Below, piece after piece: positions 28,646 through 38,274 of a stretch of 64,000 nucleotides of DNA. Source of the DNA: Bacteroidota bacterium (GTDB taxonomy: Bacteria; Bacteroidota; Ignavibacteria; Kryptoniales; JAKASW01); contig JAKAGT010000005.1 in NCBI GenBank assembly GCA_021825585.1, forward strand, positions 139,888-203,887, read 5' to 3'. Position 1 is the stretch's first letter; each line of letters begins with the position of its first letter. The position numbers and the translations under genes were made by a program. The notes below the pieces were generated by a model. The model was not told the origin of the DNA and ran no database searches. It worked only from the letters and a program-made list of their open reading frames with translations.

Positions 28646-29784
28646 CGAATTTGTTTCAAGATTAAATCCGCTGCCCTGTCCGATGCTCCGGGTCCGCCGA
28701 GTATCCTTTTCAGATCCCGGTATTTGTCCTTTACCTCAGCCGCAACTCCGTCGTTCAACAGTAGTTCTTTCACGAGGGATGCTGCAACCAGCGGCTTGAA
28801 CTTGTTTTGCACGAGCTCGTTCACGATGCACTTCTGAGCCACAATGTTGACAAGGGAGATCGTGTCCAGCCTGACAACGAGCCTGCCGATCAAATAATTC
28901 AGCATACTCGTTTTGTACACGACGACCATCGGCAATTCATGGAGCGCTGCTTCGAGCGTCGCGGTGCCGCTGGTCACCATTGCTGAGTCGGCCGAGCTCA
29001 TGAGGAGATCGACGTCTCGCGTGAGGTGAGCGTGGACTCCCGACTTTCCTACGTAATCATTGTAGACGGAATCATCTATGCCCGGGGCGCACGCTACCAC
29101 TGTCTCAACTGTAACGCCCGCCTGCCTGAGTTCGCCGGAAAGCGCCTTTGCAGACTCGAGCATCGTGGGAAGGATGCGGCTGATCTCCTGGAGCCTGCTG
29201 CCTGGGAGAAGCGCAACAATTTTTGCGTCGCCTGAAACGATGGTTTTCCGGAATTCAAGGACTTGGGAATCGCTGTATGACTTGATCTCATCTATCAACG
29301 GGTGACCCACAAAATGTGAGTTGACATCCTCCCGCTTGTACATTTCTTCTTCAAACTTGAAAACCGTAAGCATCAGGTCCACCGTACGGCGGATCTTCCT
29401 GATGCGTCCTTTGCCCCATGCCCAAACCTGTGGACTTATAAAATAGATGACCTTCATTCCCTTCTTTTTTGCCGACTCGGCAAAGCGAAGATTGAATCCC
29501 GGATAATCGACAAGTATAACAGCTGCGGGTTTTTCCGAAGCGATCGCGTTCAGCAGATCCTGGTGGACTTTTCGGAAAAAGAGAAGCTTCGAGAGGACTT
29601 CGGAGAATCCCATTACCGACATTTCCCTGACATGATGAAGGAGCTCAACACCAGCCGATCTCATTCTGTCTCCGCCGACTCCAATTAGCCTGAGGTCGTC
29701 CATCTTCTTCATGCTCTCGACAAGAAGGGCTGCGTGCTTGTCGCCGGAGGTTTCGCCGGCAATTATCATCAGCGTCTTCTTCAA
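28642..29784 (-). CDS. lpxB: Lipid-A-disaccharide synthase
   Basis: 380 residues, GT19 family, joining UDP-diacylglucosamine and lipid X. Features are the N-terminal IIAGETSGDKHAA, LVDYPGFNLRFA, ISPQVWAWGKGR and LPGSRLQEI. The frame opens at a TTG that overlaps the stop of the upstream methyltransferase gene (TTGA); an ATG five codons later is an alternative start. lpxK follows by overlap. Confidence 0.93.
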   Translation of the reverse strand: MKKTLMIIAGETSGDKHAALLVESMKKMDDLRLIGVGGDRMRSAGVELLHHVREMSVMGFSEVLSKLLFFRKVHQDLLNAIASEKPAAVILVDYPGFNLRFAESAKKKGMKVIYFISPQVWAWGKGRIRKIRRTVDLMLTVFKFEEEMYKREDVNSHFVGHPLIDEIKSYSDSQVLEFRKTIVSGDAKIVALLPGSRLQEISRILPTMLESAKALSGELRQAGVTVETVVACAPGIDDSVYNDYVGKSGVHAHLTRDVDLLMSSADSAMVTSGTATLEAALHELPMVVVYKTSMLNYLIGRLVVRLDTISLVNIVAQKCIVNELVQNKFKPLVAASLVKELLLNDGVAAEVKDKYRDLKRILGGPGASDRAADLILKQIR

Positions 29785-30380
29785 GCCATATTCCTGTAGA
29801 TAAATATGAGGATCAGAAACAGTGAAATTGAGCTGAGGGCAATTAAAGATGAGCGCTCCGACCTAAGACCATGCCCCAGGTTTGGTTTGAACTTACCGCG
29901 TCCATTGAATCTGGAGAGGCGGGGCACGAACCGATTCACCTTTGCGGCATATTCCTTCCAGTCATCGAAAGTCGCGGAGAGGTATTCTTCTTCGAGGTAG
30001 ACAATAGAGAAATACTGAAATGCAAAGTATACCAGTGCAACCAGTGGCAGATAAGGCATCAAAGCGTTCGACATTATTCCTATCCCAACGTACATGAGGA
30101 TATTTCCGAGGTACAACGGGTTTCTAACGAAAGCATACGGCCCGCCGGTGACAAGGTGTGTCCCTCCGACTGTCCCCGTCGTTCTAGTTTCACTCCCTGC
30201 ATAGCTCACACCCCAGAGTCTAATCAATTCTCCCGCCAGCGCGAGAGCAAAACCAATGATAAGAGAGTCAGCCGTCGGCCTGGAGAAAATCACCATTACT
30301 ACCAGAAACGGGATCGGCGTATAGCTCCGGTACGTGAATAGATACTCTCTCCAGTTTTTCTTCCTAGCCTGTTCCATCAC
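29781..30380 (-). CDS. Isoprenylcysteine carboxyl methyltransferase-like membrane protein
   Basis: 199 residues with about four to five membrane helices and the ICMT/PEMT signature: GGPYAFVRNPLYLGN in the middle and EEYLSATFDDWKEYAAKV near the C-terminus. Such bacterial proteins methylate small molecules or lipids with SAM; the substrate here is unknown. The start is GTG (or the adjacent ATG) overlapping the upstream HAD gene. Its position before lpxB hints at, but does not prove, a lipid substrate. Confidence 0.75.
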   Translation of the reverse strand: MMEQARKKNWREYLFTYRSYTPIPFLVVMVIFSRPTADSLIIGFALALAGELIRLWGVSYAGSETRTTGTVGGTHLVTGGPYAFVRNPLYLGNILMYVGIGIMSNALMPYLPLVALVYFAFQYFSIVYLEEEYLSATFDDWKEYAAKVNRFVPRLSRFNGRGKFKPNLGHGLRSERSSLIALSSISLFLILIFIYRNMA

Positions 30381-31090
30381 TCCGACAGGTATGCCTCTCT
30401 TCGTTTCAGTTCCGCGCGATGACGCTTCCTGAATTTCTTCGATTCGAATGTCTTCCGGAATTTGCTCAGCACTTCCGAAAAATCCTCAAACGGGAAAAAT
30501 GTGATGTTGTTCGCTTCACAGTATTTCAGCAAGTCGTCCTTCGCGAAAATTATGTCGGCATAATCAACCGCGCAACGGTCGGAGAATCCATTGCCGACGT
30601 AGACTATGAGATCGTCTATTCCGGTCCTCGTCAGAATCTGATGCCCCTTGCAGTTAGCACACTTGGGACAAGTCGATTCGTAAGGAAACTCGATCTTAAT
30701 AGTGTCAGTATCGAAGCGCGCAATATTGGAGTAAAATGGGATCTCAGACAGATGGTTCGCCGACAGAATTTCGCTTATGTAAAAATCGAGCCCGTCGCTC
30801 AAAATTGTCAGTTCTACTTCGTTCTGCCTGCAGTAATCTACAAACGCGCTGAAGAAGGAGTCGATAGTAAAAGACTTCGCAAACTCCAGCGCCTCGTTTT
30901 GAGTTGTCTTAACGAACCCGGCTTCTCTTAGAATAAGGTCGCGTCCGGAGAGTCCGTCAGATTTCCATTCAGCGACTGCCTTCAGGGATTCAGCTTCATT
31001 GCCGAATTTCCTGAAGAATTCGTTACCGACATCATGTGTCGTAATCGTTCCGTCGAAGTCGACAAAGACCTTCGGAAAGAGACTGCTCAT
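30377..31090 (-). CDS. HAD-IB phosphatase, MtnX-like
   Basis: 237 residues from the ATG at 31090, which overlaps the smc stop as ATGA. Motif I is FVDFDGTITTHDVG, motif II the LSDG serine, and motif III-IV the GNGFSDRCAVDYAD stretch. A CPKCANCKGH cysteine cluster is inserted in the cap-proximal region. The family includes the methionine-salvage phosphatase MtnX and phosphoserine phosphatase; no methionine salvage genes are near, so the substrate is open. A longer frame from 31105 exists but is less likely. Confidence 0.75.
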   Translation of the reverse strand: MSSLFPKVFVDFDGTITTHDVGNEFFRKFGNEAESLKAVAEWKSDGLSGRDLILREAGFVKTTQNEALEFAKSFTIDSFFSAFVDYCRQNEVELTILSDGLDFYISEILSANHLSEIPFYSNIARFDTDTIKIEFPYESTCPKCANCKGHQILTRTGIDDLIVYVGNGFSDRCAVDYADIIFAKDDLLKYCEANNITFFPFEDFSEVLSKFRKTFESKKFRKRHRAELKRREAYLSE

Positions 31091-34000
31091 GCGTTTGTTA
31101 CCCAATCATCGACGAATCTGACGGCGACGACTTTAGACACTCCCTGCTCCTCCATCGTTACTCCATAAAGTGTGTCGGCTGCCTCCATCGTCCGCTTATT
31201 ATGCGTTATGACGATGAACTGAGTCTCGTTGGAAAACTGCCTGATCATTCTCACGTAGTTGTCGGTGTTGTTATCGTCGAGCGGACCGTCGACCTCGTCC
31301 AGGATACAAAACGGACTCGGTTTTACGAGATATATGGCAAAAAGGAGTGCTATTGCAGTCAACGTCTTTTCACCGGCGGAAAGGAGATCAATTGACTGCG
31401 GCTTCTTGCCGGCTGGTTTGGCCATGATTTCTATCTTTGCCTCGAGCGGGTCCGCATTCGCCTCAAGCTGCAGGTCGGCCTCGCCGCCGTTGAAGAGGCT
31501 CTGAAATGTCGCTTTAAAATTTTCCGTTATTTGTTCAAATGTTTCGAGAAACTTCTGGTGAGCAGTATGATTGATTTCTGAGATGGTCGTCTTGAGTGTC
31601 TTCTCCGCCTCGAGGAGGTCGCCTCTCTGCCCGACGAGAAAATCGAAACGCTGCTTTTCCTCCGTGTATTCTGAAAATGCCACGAGGTTCACAGGACCGA
31701 AGGATTCTATTCTTCCTCTGAGGTAGCTCACCCGCTCATGCGCGGCCCCCGTGTCGAAGTCGGCAGGCAGGTTCAACGACTCTGCAGTCTGCTGGGTTAT
31801 GTCCAGATTGAACTCTTCTTTGCCTCTTTCAACAAGCGTACGTGCCTCGGCTTCGAGTTCGCCGATCTTCAGGCTTACCTGGTGGACGGCTTCTACGGCG
31901 GAATCATGTGTGACTCGGGCATCGTTGAGCTTCTTTTCCTCGGACGATTCGGTACTCTTCTTATCTGCAACTTTCGCAGCCAGCTCACCCGTCCGCCTGT
32001 CTAAAACCTCCATTTCAAGCCGAAGGTTCGTCCTTCGGTCCTCGAGGTCCGTTAATTTCTCCTGAGCCTGTTCCACCGTAAGCTTCGCAGCCTGTATGTC
32101 GTCGTCGGCCCGCGCAGAACTGTCCAGGTTGGTGCTAACCTGTTCCTGCGAAGACTGTATTTCCCTCTTCAGGAAATTGAGCTTGTTTATGCATTCTATA
32201 TGCTGGGCCTGGGCGCTCCGCAGTGTCTCGTTCTTCTTGCGGTACTCTTCTTCGATGACCTTCAGTTCCTCAAGCGCGGCCTGGTACTCGTGATCGCTCG
32301 AGCTCTTTATGGAATTGAGGTCCGTGACTGATACTTCGACCGCGTCCAGCTCATGCTTGGCCTCGCCTAACTCCTCCTCCAATCTGGAAATTCGGGCCTG
32401 CGTATCGATGACTTGGCTCTGGATTCCCTGAAGGCTTCGTTCGCTCTCAACACTTGATTGCTCCACGCGGGCAAGCTGAAGTTCAAGATTCCTCAGCTTC
32501 TCGTTACCGGTCTTTATGGGGAGCGACTCCATTTCGACCTGAAGATTCTTTATGGTAGCGTTGAGTTCGGCCAGTTCCTTGCCCAACTGCGACTGTTCGT
32601 TTTTGAGCTCTTCAAGCTGTCTCAGCTTGCCGACTCTTCCGCCCTCGGTCCTTCTTGTGCTGCCGCCCCGGATAATTCCGTTGGCAGAAAACACGTCACC
32701 TGCGAAATTTACACAGATGACCGACGCGTCAGAGCGATACACCTGCTCGGCTTCCGAATAATTCTCGACGACTGCGACGTTCTCGAAAAAATACCTTCCG
32801 ATCTCATCGTGTTCGGGAAGCATCTGAATGTGCTGCAGCAGGCTCGCAAAATTAGCGGTGCTTGGCCGGCTGTGCGGCTTGGCTATCCGGTCGAGGCACA
32901 CGAAAGTAACCTTACCGAGATCCCTGCTTCTTAAGGCATCGACGGCACTCAGCGCAGTATGTTCATCCGGCGACACCAGGAAATTGGACGCTTCTCCGAG
33001 TATGGATTCTGCCGCGATTCTGTACTCCTGGTCTACGTAGAAGAGATCGCTCAGGATTTCAAACTTCGGCAAGCCGTCTATTTCGCCGCGGGCAAGCGCC
33101 TTCGCACCGTCCGGAAGGCCTTCCAGATGTTCTACAAGCCCGTTGAGGAATTCTATCCTCGCTTCGTTACTCTGTTGCACTTCACGAAGCTTCTGTGCCT
33201 GAGTCTTTTTGGTTTCTATCTCGCTGAAGAGTTCTTCCCGATGTCTTTCAAGGTCGCTCAGTTTGGTCTTCTCAGACGCGATTTCAGCAGCGAACGTCTC
33301 TTTGTCCGACTTGGAGCTCTCGATCCTCCTGTTCAGTTCCTGCCTGGTCTCTTCGAGCTGATTCCGACGGGTGACGAGTTCGTCATTGTGTGATCTCACC
33401 CTCTCGAGTCTGGAATGAGCCCTCTCGCGTTCGTTCTGTTTAAGAGCCAGATCGTTGAGTATCCTGATGAGACTTTCGTGACTTATGTTCGACTTCTCTC
33501 TCGCGGCGAACAGCTTCTCCTCGAATGCCTTGAAATCGTCCTGCTCGACGGACAGGGAGGCAGCCAGGGCCTTCTCTTCTTCCTCAGTCTCGGCTTCGCT
33601 TAACTTCAGTTCTTCAATCTGTGAGGCAAGAGATTCATTCCTGCTGGCGAGATCTATCTTGCGTGTTTCAAGAGACACGATCTTCTCGTTGAGACCCCTC
33701 AGTCTCTCCAACAACACCGCACTCTCTTCCTCGACCGTGTGGAGTCCGCTCATCTTCTCCGATCTGTCAGCCCTGAGCGTAGACAGACTCTTGTCAAGCT
33801 CCCCTATTTCCGAACGCAGCAACCTTAGTAGTTCTTGTTCGTGCGAGAGTGTATTTAGAGCGCTGGCCTTTTCATTTTCATTTACCGACAAGCTCTCCTT
33901 CAGTGGTGACACCTTCGCCAAAATGGATTTGTGCTCGGAGAAAAGATACTGTCTGTCGAGAGCGCCGAGCTCCTCTACGAATCTCTTGTATTGTTCCGCA

Positions 34001-34632
34001 CGTTTCGCCTGCCGCTCGAGCGAATTCACCTTCTTTTCTACTTCGGAAATCAGGTCGTTGACCCGGAGCAGATCACGCTGGACATCGTCGAGTTTACCGA
34101 GGGCGGCCTTCCTTCTCGATTTGTATTTCGTCACTCCTGAAGCTTCCTCGAACATCTTTCTGCGTTCGTCGGTGTTCTCGCGGAGAATGTCTTCGACCAT
34201 TTTAAGCTCAATTACAGAGTAGGCGGTCGCAGCCATACCGGAATCCATAAGCAAGTCCTGAATATCTCTCAGGCGGCACTGGTTCCTGTTTATGAAATAC
34301 TCGCTTTCCCCCGACCTGAACACCCGGCGCGTGATGCTGACTTCCGAATAGTCTACGGGAAGGAGGCCCTTGTCGTTCTTTATGGTTATCGTGACTTCCG
34401 CCATTCCAAGAGGCTTGCGGTTCTTCGATCCGTTGAAAATCACGTTCTCCATCGAATCGCTCCGCAGCATGCTGGTGCGCTGCTCGCCCAACACCCAACG
34501 AATGGAATCCAACACGTTTGTCTTACCGCAGCCGTTTGGCCCAACGACGGAAGTGATTCCGCCATTAAAGCTCAGCTCAGTCTTCGTTGCAAATGATTTG
34601 AAACCAAGTAGTTCTAGCTTAGAAAGGAACAT
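31087..34632 (-). CDS. smc: Chromosome segregation protein SMC
   Basis: 1181 residues with the full SMC plan: N-terminal Walker A VVGPNGCGKTNVLD (about 29-42), two long coiled coils, a hinge around residues 500-680 (LPDGAKALARGEIDGLPKF onward), then the signature LLSAGEKTLTAIALLF and Walker B FCILDEVDGPLDD. It compacts and separates chromosomes. The usual signature LSGGE reads LSAGE here. ATG directly abuts the stop of the GH2-like gene upstream. scpA and scpB are not in the window. Confidence 0.96.
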   Translation of the reverse strand: MFLSKLELLGFKSFATKTELSFNGGITSVVGPNGCGKTNVLDSIRWVLGEQRTSMLRSDSMENVIFNGSKNRKPLGMAEVTITIKNDKGLLPVDYSEVSITRRVFRSGESEYFINRNQCRLRDIQDLLMDSGMAATAYSVIELKMVEDILRENTDERRKMFEEASGVTKYKSRRKAALGKLDDVQRDLLRVNDLISEVEKKVNSLERQAKRAEQYKRFVEELGALDRQYLFSEHKSILAKVSPLKESLSVNENEKASALNTLSHEQELLRLLRSEIGELDKSLSTLRADRSEKMSGLHTVEEESAVLLERLRGLNEKIVSLETRKIDLASRNESLASQIEELKLSEAETEEEEKALAASLSVEQDDFKAFEEKLFAAREKSNISHESLIRILNDLALKQNERERAHSRLERVRSHNDELVTRRNQLEETRQELNRRIESSKSDKETFAAEIASEKTKLSDLERHREELFSEIETKKTQAQKLREVQQSNEARIEFLNGLVEHLEGLPDGAKALARGEIDGLPKFEILSDLFYVDQEYRIAAESILGEASNFLVSPDEHTALSAVDALRSRDLGKVTFVCLDRIAKPHSRPSTANFASLLQHIQMLPEHDEIGRYFFENVAVVENYSEAEQVYRSDASVICVNFAGDVFSANGIIRGGSTRRTEGGRVGKLRQLEELKNEQSQLGKELAELNATIKNLQVEMESLPIKTGNEKLRNLELQLARVEQSSVESERSLQGIQSQVIDTQARISRLEEELGEAKHELDAVEVSVTDLNSIKSSSDHEYQAALEELKVIEEEYRKKNETLRSAQAQHIECINKLNFLKREIQSSQEQVSTNLDSSARADDDIQAAKLTVEQAQEKLTDLEDRRTNLRLEMEVLDRRTGELAAKVADKKSTESSEEKKLNDARVTHDSAVEAVHQVSLKIGELEAEARTLVERGKEEFNLDITQQTAESLNLPADFDTGAAHERVSYLRGRIESFGPVNLVAFSEYTEEKQRFDFLVGQRGDLLEAEKTLKTTISEINHTAHQKFLETFEQITENFKATFQSLFNGGEADLQLEANADPLEAKIEIMAKPAGKKPQSIDLLSAGEKTLTAIALLFAIYLVKPSPFCILDEVDGPLDDNNTDNYVRMIRQFSNETQFIVITHNKRTMEAADTLYGVTMEEQGVSKVVAVRFVDDWVTNA

Positions 34633-37239
34633 TTACGCTACTCTATTTCCGATGATAAACTTATAGAAGAACTGGGTGTATGAAATTATGCCGTCTGTTC
34701 CATTGTAATAAAGCATTACGAGCAGGACCAATCCGACGATAATTGCTGTGCCAACCAGGCCGACCCGAATTGTGGGTAGGTCGTAGATAACGCCGGTCCC
34801 GTGGAATAGCCTGAACAGGCTGAGCAGGAAGAGCGCGAGCAGAATTACTATCGAAGCCCATACGAACCTTGGATCCCCCAGCAGTCGGAAGAGGATCATG
34901 TCCAAAAGAATCAGGAACGACATTGGAAGCATCGACCAGGTCGCAATCGTGAAGGCGCTGACAGTCTGCAGCCTTATTTTAACGACAAAGGAGAAAAGCT
35001 TGATCACCAGCGTCACAAGCGTGACCATCAGCGTTATCAGGATGGTGAACGCAAGTATGAAGTTGACGGGATGCCATATAAGATAATCTATTTTGATCTT
35101 GACGATGTCACCCGGAAGAAGGAGACCGAGAAGCCTGTCGAACACGTAGTCCGAGCGGAAGGCATAAAAGAGACTAGAAAGATAGATCGATATCCCTGCT
35201 GAAATCAGGAGCAGGACGATAGCCGTTTGAAACGGCGATATCATACGCTGGTCACGTACATCGGCAAAGAAGTTATATGGCCTGAAGATCGCGCGCGTGG
35301 CACTTTCGCGAAACCATCGTCTGCTATAGTGCAGATACGTAATTATCACAAGGAGCAGCGTCGACAACACGACGTATATTATGGGCGGTGTCTCGGTGTA
35401 ATTGCCTATCGAAAGACTTGGGAGGGTTTCGTCATTGAAGAGCGCTCTCACCACGGCAAAGGCGGGCCTCTTTTCCCTCCAATAGCTGACGAGTCCAAAG
35501 GTATACAGATAGGGATGCCCGTTTGGCATCAAGTGTGGTACTGCCCCGCGCCAGTCGGCGAAGCTGTTTACCGATACTCCCGCAAAATTCCCATTCTGGA
35601 CCGCCTCAAAAGCATCGACAAGGTACCTGGCCTGATGTTCCAGAGACAGCGGATCGGCATAACCATTATGATTGCCGATCTGTGTCTGTGTCCCGACCGA
35701 CGATATCCAGTATGTCGTTCCGTTGTTGGAAACCGAGATCTCATCCAGAAAATCCTTCATGCTTCTTCCGGAGTTGAACGGAGTCAAATCCAGTCCGACA
35801 AAATCCGCATCGGTTTTCGTGGTGTCGGCGAGCCCGGTCAATGGCGTATAGTAAACCAGCAACGAGGAGTTGCCGTGCACCAGAGAGACGATGGACGAGA
35901 TGTAAGTAGCTGTGGCACTTGCCGACGGATCAAGATTGCTGCCCGCCGAGATCGCCACAACCGACGGATGGAATGAAGTCTGGTCGATCACCTCCTGGGC
36001 ATAACTCTGCAGCGATCCGCGATACCGATTTGACTCAAGCACAGTGGAGGGGGCATCTACTAATGGAATCTCTTCAAACACGAGGAGCCCGAACCTGTCG
36101 CAGAGGTTCAACAGCCTCTGTGATGGCGGATAATGGACGACCCGAATGGCATTTGCGCCGAGAGTCTTTATGATCGCGATGTCTTTCTCGAGCCTGACTT
36201 CGCCAACTGCGGCACCGACATTTGGATAGTCGTCCACATAGTCCACGCTCTTAACAAATGTCTCTTCCCCATTCAGATAGAATTTTCCGCCGGAGGTGGT
36301 GAACGCCCTGAATCCAATGTCGTCGACGTACTCGTCTATTTCCGAAGTGCCTGAGTACAGGAAGAAATGCAACTCATAGAGGCTCGGGTGGGACGGGGAC
36401 CAGAGGCTCGGATTTTGAACCTGAAGCGTGAAATCCAATCTCGTATTGTGATTCTCTGCAAGCGTGAAAGCATCGCTGCCCGTCTTGGCGACGACCTTTC
36501 CGGACGCTTTGTCCACAAGCTCTGCGTATGCGCTGAAAGGAGCAGTTGTTGCATTCGAATCGATTCCATATCTGGAGTAGTCTGAGGCAAAGACGAGAAC
36601 GCTGGCATTAACCTGCGCAGCGTTGTAGTTCGAATTGATGGAAGTCCTGATTGTAGGATGGTCGAAGTATACGGGCGGCATCACCTGCATGTAAACGCTT
36701 CTGAACAAACCGCTGTAGCATTCCGGCTGGAATGCGAGCTGCTTGAGCGGAATTGTCGCGACCGGACTCAGCTCATTGTGAGTTATGATTTCAATCAGGT
36801 TCTCCTTGCCGGCCTGCAGGAGCCTGTCGGGAATCCTAACGTTGATCGCAGAATACGCCCCGTTGTGAATCGTAACAAACTCATTGTTGATCCTGATTTC
36901 TGTCGACAGTCCGCCGCTTCCTATATACAGCTTGAACATGTTGTGGTCTACAAAAGTCTTCGGGACGTAGACACGCTTCGCATAAATGACCTCCCCATGA
37001 TCTTCGGAGATGGAGGGCACGACCATTGGCTGCCACGACTTGCCCCCGTTCACAGAACGCCGCCAATCGCCGTCAAGGTTGATTCTGCCTCTGGTTGCTG
37101 TGACTTGAGTATATCTCAGGCCATGCTGTGCCAGCTCGCCCTGCGGACTCGGCTGTTGGGCTTCAGTTCTACCGGCAAAAACAGCAAAAAGCAAGAAGAG
37201 GAAAGGTAATGTCAGTTTTGGAGGTCTATTGGGGAACAT
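34633..37239 (-). CDS. GH2-like protein lacking catalytic glutamates, fused to a multi-helix membrane domain
   Basis: 868 residues. A signal peptide ends near residue 28. Residues 40-600 follow glycoside hydrolase family 2: sugar-binding domain (INLDGDWRRSVNGG), immunoglobulin-like domain, and TIM barrel (KSVDYVDDYPNVG, ANAIRVVHYPPSQRLLNLCD, GLLVFEEIPLVD). At the acid/base site the usual GNE reads GSN (N435), and at the nucleophile site the usual SE.G reads SSVG (S514), so hydrolysis is unlikely. Residues 618-850 hold about six membrane helices resembling a Yip1-type domain. It is the first gene ahead of smc and lpxB/lpxK. Confidence 0.72.
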   Translation of the reverse strand: MFPNRPPKLTLPFLFLLFAVFAGRTEAQQPSPQGELAQHGLRYTQVTATRGRINLDGDWRRSVNGGKSWQPMVVPSISEDHGEVIYAKRVYVPKTFVDHNMFKLYIGSGGLSTEIRINNEFVTIHNGAYSAINVRIPDRLLQAGKENLIEIITHNELSPVATIPLKQLAFQPECYSGLFRSVYMQVMPPVYFDHPTIRTSINSNYNAAQVNASVLVFASDYSRYGIDSNATTAPFSAYAELVDKASGKVVAKTGSDAFTLAENHNTRLDFTLQVQNPSLWSPSHPSLYELHFFLYSGTSEIDEYVDDIGFRAFTTSGGKFYLNGEETFVKSVDYVDDYPNVGAAVGEVRLEKDIAIIKTLGANAIRVVHYPPSQRLLNLCDRFGLLVFEEIPLVDAPSTVLESNRYRGSLQSYAQEVIDQTSFHPSVVAISAGSNLDPSASATATYISSIVSLVHGNSSLLVYYTPLTGLADTTKTDADFVGLDLTPFNSGRSMKDFLDEISVSNNGTTYWISSVGTQTQIGNHNGYADPLSLEHQARYLVDAFEAVQNGNFAGVSVNSFADWRGAVPHLMPNGHPYLYTFGLVSYWREKRPAFAVVRALFNDETLPSLSIGNYTETPPIIYVVLSTLLLVIITYLHYSRRWFRESATRAIFRPYNFFADVRDQRMISPFQTAIVLLLISAGISIYLSSLFYAFRSDYVFDRLLGLLLPGDIVKIKIDYLIWHPVNFILAFTILITLMVTLVTLVIKLFSFVVKIRLQTVSAFTIATWSMLPMSFLILLDMILFRLLGDPRFVWASIVILLALFLLSLFRLFHGTGVIYDLPTIRVGLVGTAIIVGLVLLVMLYYNGTDGIISYTQFFYKFIIGNRVA

Positions 37240-37268
37240 TTATGGCGGTTTAACTCCCATTGTTATGA

Positions 37269-37297
37269 AATTTAACTAAATCGCGGGGGGAATGCAA
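37269..37297 (-). promoter_or_regulatory. Possible promoter before the GH2-like/smc operon
   Basis: Minus strand TTGCAT (37297-37292), 17 bases, TAAATT (37274-37269), 29 bases before the start codon. A weaker match than the promoters with TATATT. Confidence 0.35.
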
Positions 37298-37326
37298 TCG
37301 ATGGAAGCGGGAATATATGCCAAATT

Positions 37327-38196
37327 TCAATCAATTAGCCGTAATATGGACTTCTTGGCTGCCAGTTCGCCCGCTCGTATCATCTCGTCCAGTCTGTCAA
37401 AATTGGCCCAATTAGTTCGGCCCACCGCCGGACGAATTCTGAAGTCCGCCTGCGAAAGAAGCACCTGAGTATGATGAAAGTTGGTTATTTCACCAGCTCT
37501 CATCGCAACTTCGAACGCGCTTTCCGGCTCATTGTCGCGTTTCAGCTCCATTGTCACATCGACGGCAATCAGCTTTCCTTCGAAAGCAGCCCTTGCGGCC
37601 GTTACGGGTACTGTGCTGGTTGTGCTCCCGTCAACCAGGAGAGAAGAGCCGATTTTCACCGGTTCCACGATCCCTGGTATGCAAGAACTTGCCACGAGTG
37701 CCGGAATCACCTTTCCCCGCCTCAAGACGACCTCCTTCCCGGTCACCAAATCTGTAGCGACGCAAATGAAGGGCAATCTGAGATCCGAGAAGTGAAGATC
37801 GGGCAGCAGACAATGCAAAGTGTCGCTCAAAATTTCCCTCGAAAAAACCGCGCTCGAAGAGGCAGCCTTGAGATAAACGTATCCTCTTCCCAGCCTCCTG
37901 ATTGTTTTGTTCGGCTCCATGAATGTATCGGGATTTTCTGAAAGGAGAAAGAATGTCCTGCCGAACGTTTCATGGAACTTGCTCGAGAGGAATTTTCTGA
38001 AAAGTTCTTCCACTTGTATCGCGTCATCATAGTAAGCAAACATCGCTCCCACAACCGCGCCCATACTCGTTCCAGCCAGAGCCTTGACCTTGATGCCCTC
38101 GCGCTGGAGCACTTTCAGAACCCCAATATGAGCCAACCCTCGCGCACCCCCTCCGCCGAGCGCAAGAACAAATTCCCTATCTTTTTTTCGAAACAT
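37327..38196 (-). CDS. Patatin-like phospholipase (RssA/NTE type)
   Basis: 289 residues. The oxyanion loop LALGGGGARGLAHIG is at 11-25, the nucleophile serine is S44 in AGTSMGAVVG, and the catalytic Asp lies in LLVDGSTTSTVPV. Patatins are Ser-Asp dyad lipid acyl hydrolases. No signal peptide, so a cytoplasmic or peripheral membrane role is expected. It is the last gene of the glgA-to-patatin run. Confidence 0.85.
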   Translation of the reverse strand: MFRKKDREFVLALGGGGARGLAHIGVLKVLQREGIKVKALAGTSMGAVVGAMFAYYDDAIQVEELFRKFLSSKFHETFGRTFFLLSENPDTFMEPNKTIRRLGRGYVYLKAASSSAVFSREILSDTLHCLLPDLHFSDLRLPFICVATDLVTGKEVVLRRGKVIPALVASSCIPGIVEPVKIGSSLLVDGSTTSTVPVTAARAAFEGKLIAVDVTMELKRDNEPESAFEVAMRAGEITNFHHTQVLLSQADFRIRPAVGRTNWANFDRLDEMIRAGELAAKKSILRLID

Positions 38197-38274
38197 GTCT
38201 GTATGCGAATTCGAAGAATGAAATTATTCCCCCCGATATTAACCGCCAGCTACACCTGCATTTGCGAGACAAGC

